NCBI GenBank assembly: GCA_013003415.1
Contig: JABDJR010000056.1
Location: forward strand, 1-8,213
Length of the DNA stretch: 8,213 nt
DNA from: Candidatus Eiseniibacteriota bacterium
GTDB taxonomy: Bacteria > Eisenbacteria > RBG-16-71-46 > JABDJR01
Reading direction: 5' to 3'
Each line of letters begins with the position of its first letter. Position 1 is the first letter of the stretch. Shown one piece after another: positions 6,629 to 8,213 of the stretch. Below the pieces are notes generated by a model. The model had not been told where the DNA came from and searched no databases. It worked only from the letters and a program-made list of their open reading frames with translations. The translations under genes were made by a program, and so were the position numbers.

Positions 6629-6658
6629 AAAGGGCGAGCCTCAAACGGCCCGCCCTTT
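6629..6658. terminator. Bidirectional intrinsic terminator between udg and dps
   Basis: AAAGGGCG (6629-6636) pairs with CGCCCTTT (6651-6658). After an A-C mismatch, GCC (6638-6640) pairs with GGC (6647-6649) around the loop TCAAAC. On the minus strand the stem is followed by TTTTCGTTTG, a better U-rich tail than the TTTGACG seen on the plus strand. It therefore fits as the main terminator of perR-dps, and it also helps stop read-through from the convergent udg. Confidence 0.75.
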
Positions 6659-6683
6659 GACGTATAGAGATGATTCTAGGGCT

Positions 6684-7118
6684 TTAGCTTTGCAAGAAAG
6701 CTTTGAGCATCCAGGCCGTCTTCTCCTGCTCGTCGGCAAATCCTTCAAGCAGGTTTACCGTGGCTACGTCGCCATCGACTTCTTTCACCAACTCACGGAT
6801 GTTGCCGGTCAGGGCGCTGAGGTCGGTCACAATGCGCTCGACCATTTGGTTAGCCGAAGGATTTCCGTCATCTTCGGTCAGGCGAGCATGCTCAAGGTAC
6901 TCGCGAAGGGTCGAGGCCGGCTTTCCGCCCAAGGAGCGGACGCGCTCAGCAATCTCATCGACCTTTTCGGCCGAACCAAGATATTGCTCCTCGAAGACCT
7001 GATGCAAACCAAAGAACAACGGACCCTGTACGTTCCAGTGGTAGTTGCGTAGCTTCTGGTAAAACACCATGTAGTCGGACAGCAATTGGTTGAGACCAGG
7101 AATGATTTTTTCTGACAT
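6684..7118 (-). CDS. dps: Dps-family ferritin-like DNA-protection / iron-storage protein
   Basis: The 144-residue four-helix-bundle protein belongs to the Dps family. These proteins form 12-subunit cages that oxidise ferrous iron with hydrogen peroxide and store it, shielding DNA from Fenton chemistry. The motif NYHWNVQGPLFFGLHQVFEE (25-44) followed by VDEIAERVRSLGG (53-65) is the Dps signature. His27, His39, Asp54 and Glu58 have the 12-15-4 spacing of the inter-subunit ferroxidase ligands. There is no long basic N-terminal tail, so strong direct DNA binding of the E. coli type is not expected. The ATG at 7118 has AAGGAGA at 7134-7128 (9-nt spacing), inside the last codons of perR. Only 4 nt separate the two genes, so dps is the second gene of a perR-dps operon and is probably repressed by PerR. 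Length is typical. Confidence 0.94.
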   Translation of the reverse strand: MSEKIIPGLNQLLSDYMVFYQKLRNYHWNVQGPLFFGLHQVFEEQYLGSAEKVDEIAERVRSLGGKPASTLREYLEHARLTEDDGNPSANQMVERIVTDLSALTGNIRELVKEVDGDVATVNLLEGFADEQEKTAWMLKAFLQS

Positions 7119-7122
7119 GGTT

Positions 7123-7563
7123 CTAGTTCTCCTTATTTGTTTTTTCTAACTGGCACTCGGGGCATAGCCCGCGAAAGTGAACGGAATAGGTTTCTACAGT
7201 GAAGCCAAGATCCTGCTTGAGCTTGGGCAGGAGATTTAAGTCACCAGCCTCCACATCGGCGACTTGCCCGCACTGGGTACAGTGCATGTGGTCATGGTGT
7301 TCTTGTTTGGCATCGTAGCGAACGGCAGATCCAAAGCTAGCCACGCGAGAAAGCAAATCGATTTGCACCAAGCAATCTAGGGCCCGGTAAATCGTGGCTC
7401 GCGAAAAGTCTGGGTGTTCCTTTTGAACCGCGAGGTAGACATCATCTGCGGTGGGATGATCCTGGCGGCTGGCGACGTTTTGATAAACCACGCGCCGCTG
7501 GACGGTTAAAGGAAGCCCTTTAGACTTGAAGGTCGATTCTAGAAAATCGGTTGAATGTGCCAT
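7123..7563 (-). CDS. perR: PerR-type peroxide-sensing repressor (Fur family)
   Basis: This 146-residue Fur-family regulator has an N-terminal winged helix (about 10-80; LTVQRRVVYQNV, HPTADDVY, and the recognition helix SRATIYRALD) and a C-terminal metal-binding dimerisation domain. His36, Asp84, His90, His92 and Asp103 align with the five regulatory-metal ligands of Bacillus subtilis PerR (His37, Asp85, His91, His93, Asp104). Cys95, Cys98, Cys134 and Cys137 match its structural zinc site. In PerR, peroxide oxidises iron-binding histidines and the repressor leaves DNA. The full ligand set, with Asp at 103, favours PerR over Fur or Zur. The ATG start has AAGGA at 7574-7570 (6-nt spacing). The dps gene follows after 4 nt, which fits a peroxide-response operon. 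Autoregulation is likely given the palindrome just upstream, but that is inference. Confidence 0.93.
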   Translation of the reverse strand: MAHSTDFLESTFKSKGLPLTVQRRVVYQNVASRQDHPTADDVYLAVQKEHPDFSRATIYRALDCLVQIDLLSRVASFGSAVRYDAKQEHHDHMHCTQCGQVADVEAGDLNLLPKLKQDLGFTVETYSVHFRGLCPECQLEKTNKEN

Positions 7564-7588
7564 GCGATGTCCTTCTTTCTAGAAACTT

Positions 7589-7609
7589 ATACCTTATGAG
7601 ATTAAGTAT
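7589..7609. promoter_or_regulatory. Imperfect palindrome upstream of perR, candidate PerR/Fur-family operator
   Basis: ATACCTTAT (7589-7597) and ATTAAGTAT (7601-7609) are inverted with 7 of 9 pairs matching, around the centre GAG. It starts 26 nt before the perR ATG, a suitable place for autorepression. It is AT-rich like PerR boxes but is not a close match to the Bacillus 7-1-7 consensus. A second AT-rich stretch at 7656-7671 (TTATAAT, AG, ATTACGA) resembles a degenerate PerR box with one extra central base. Confidence 0.4.
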
Positions 7610-7712
7610 CATCCACAAAAATATCTCAAAAATGAAAGAGTGCTAAGGTGATGAATTATAATAGATTACGACATTCTAGGGAGTAGGTAGGATCCTCCAA
7701 ATCAGGGTGTTT

Positions 7713-7726
7713 TCAGAGGGCTCTGA
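7713..7726. repeat. Hyphenated palindrome TCAGAG-GG-CTCTGA
   Basis: Two perfect 6-nt inverted arms flank GG. An outer pair, AATCAG (7700-7705) and CTGATT (7723-7728), gives an alternative pairing that shares the right arm. The 2-nt spacer suits a protein-binding site better than an RNA hairpin. Its role is unknown. Confidence 0.4.
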
Positions 7727-7917
7727 TTCACAATTTGCCGGTTGGGACCAGTTGTTTCCTTAACCCCTTTCCCGGAAGGGACTTGCCGGGGGGGCCCACT
7801 GTTTCTAGAGGCCAGCGGAACCCGGTTTGAGTTTTCCACCAGAAGTTCTTAACTTGTGGAAAGGATTTTCCCGAGCGAATGTGGCGCCCCGTCTACGTTT
7901 TCGAGGGAGCGCCCATC

Positions 7918-7926
7918 TTCTCCACA
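7918..7926 (+). promoter_or_regulatory. DnaA-box-like site (one mismatch)
   Basis: TTCTCCACA differs from the consensus TTATCCACA at one position. It lies 24 nt before the perfect box in the same orientation, so the two could bind DnaA together. Confidence 0.4.
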
Positions 7927-7950
7927 TGTCAACGAGAAGTCATTCAGAGT

Positions 7951-7959
7951 TTATCCACA
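7951..7959 (+). promoter_or_regulatory. Perfect DnaA box TTATCCACA upstream of dnaB
   Basis: The 9-mer is an exact match to the high-affinity DnaA box. It lies 27 nt upstream of the putative dnaB -35 hexamer, so DnaA bound here could affect dnaB transcription or help build an initiation complex. Confidence 0.6.
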
Positions 7960-7986
7960 GAGATTGCCTTCAAACTCGGATATACT

Positions 7987-8014
7987 TTGATCAGTTGGCG
8001 ACTTCCCCTATACA
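7987..8014 (+). promoter_or_regulatory. Putative sigma70-type promoter of dnaB
   Basis: TTGATC (7987-7992) and TATACA (8009-8014) are separated by 16 nt. Each matches 4 or 5 of 6 consensus bases. The expected start near 8021 gives a leader of about 40 nt to an ATG at 8063 or about 70 nt to the TTG at 8090. Confidence 0.5.
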
Positions 8015-8089
8015 TTCTTCCAGCTATGCGAAAACACGCGCCCAAGTTTTTCGGGTGCCATTATGATTCGCGCCATAGGGGAAACCGAA

Positions 8090-8213
8090 TTGTCGACTGC
8101 AGAACTCAGAGAACTCAGCGAAGGCCGTCTGCCTCCACAAGCGCTCGAAGCCGAGCGTTCTGTTTTGGGGGCCATTCTTTTGGATCGCGAAGCGGTTGGA
8201 CGCTGCCTTGAAG
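8090..8213 (+). CDS. dnaB: Replicative DNA helicase DnaB, N-terminal fragment (3' end outside window)
   Basis: The 41 codons seen match the start of the DnaB N-terminal domain: GRLPPQALEAERSVLGAILL, followed by DREAVGRCLE. This corresponds to the family's LPP-x-x-x-EAE-x-SVLG signature. DnaB is the hexameric ATP-driven helicase that unwinds the replication fork and recruits primase. Its ATPase (RecA-like) domain lies beyond the edge and cannot be judged. I favour TTG at 8090 as start because AGGGGA at 8077-8082 sits 7 nt upstream. An in-frame ATG at 8063 would add nine residues (MIRAIGETE) but has no visible Shine-Dalgarno. The gene runs away from perR and is preceded by a candidate promoter and a perfect DnaA box. 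Identification is strong despite the short fragment. Confidence 0.88.
   Translation, partial: MSTAELRELSEGRLPPQALEAERSVLGAILLDREAVGRCLE

Larger units (their letters stand above)
7564..8089. other. perR-dnaB intergenic region with DnaA-box cluster and AT-rich block (origin-like or DnaA-regulated promoter region)
   Basis: No convincing gene lies in these roughly 500 nt. The perR-proximal part (7581-7680) has only 29 G/C in 100 by hand count, far below the surrounding coding DNA. DnaA-box-like 9-mers (consensus TTATNCACA) occur as a perfect TTATCCACA (7951-7959), TTCTCCACA (7918-7926) and TCATCCACA (7609-7617), each of the latter with one mismatch. Weaker copies are TTTTCCACC (7832-7840) and CTTTCCACA on the minus strand (7863-7855). 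By a simple equal-base estimate, about 0.1 sites with at most one mismatch would be expected in 500 nt on both strands. The middle (7700-7800) is rich in palindromes and G/C runs. The region may hold DnaA sites that control dnaB, or be origin-like. dnaA itself is not in the window. Confidence 0.5.

Noticed and set aside
7673..7692. TAG-rich stretch (TAGG, TAGG, TAGG) as possible DnaA-trio elements of an origin
   Set aside because: The spacing is 3-4 nt and irregular, and it is not positioned directly beside a DnaA box as trios are, so it is too weak to call.
7827..8066. 79-codon open frame in the perR-dnaB gap, and an overlapping 110-codon frame at 7879-8211
   Set aside because: The first lacks a ribosome-binding site and shows no recognisable motif, and it spans the DnaA-box and promoter elements. 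The second also runs through the dnaB start in another frame.

Overview
The window is chromosomal housekeeping DNA from a moderately GC-rich diderm bacterium. Three things point to that: a secreted lipoprotein-like protein with PKD-like and PEGA-like domains, a yicC-gmk-rpoZ-coaBC block of the kind seen in deltaproteobacterial and FCB-like lineages, and a Fe-S (family 4) uracil-DNA glycosylase with an Ala/Pro-rich extension. The phylum cannot be fixed from this sequence alone. No phage, transposon, CRISPR or toxin-antitoxin signature was seen, and no rRNA or tRNA gene was recognised.

Layout. Positions 1-2263 carry a leftward pair: rqcH (NFACT family, ribosome-associated quality control), followed after 5 nt by an exported PKD/PEGA protein that runs off the left edge. 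A 124-nt divergent promoter region separates this pair from a rightward series: yicC (endoribonuclease), gmk (guanylate kinase, overlapping yicC by 8 nt) and rpoZ (RNA polymerase omega, with its own putative extended -10 promoter and a strong terminator at 4278-4308). Next come coaBC (coenzyme A synthesis) and udg (family 4 uracil-DNA glycosylase, overlapping coaBC by 20 nt). A shared hairpin near 6629-6658 separates udg from a convergent, leftward perR-dps operon (peroxide sensor and ferritin-like DNA-protection protein, 4 nt apart). On the right, a roughly 500-nt non-coding region lies between perR and the start of a rightward dnaB (replicative helicase), which is cut by the right edge.

How the genes relate. 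The rightward block links nucleotide supply (gmk), transcription (rpoZ), RNA turnover (yicC), cofactor synthesis (coaBC) and DNA repair (udg). The perR-dps pair is a self-contained peroxide-response module. All five PerR regulatory ligands and all four Dps ferroxidase ligands are present, and an imperfect palindrome lies just upstream of perR.

The most interesting stretch is the perR-dnaB intergenic region. It holds one perfect DnaA box, two boxes with one mismatch, weaker ones, an AT-rich block (29 G/C in 100 nt by hand count), several palindromes and a good sigma70-like promoter for dnaB. It could be a DnaA-controlled dnaB promoter or, more speculatively, a replication-origin-like element. 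The rest is mostly ordinary, with small points of note such as a nearly leaderless rqcH promoter and several non-ATG starts.
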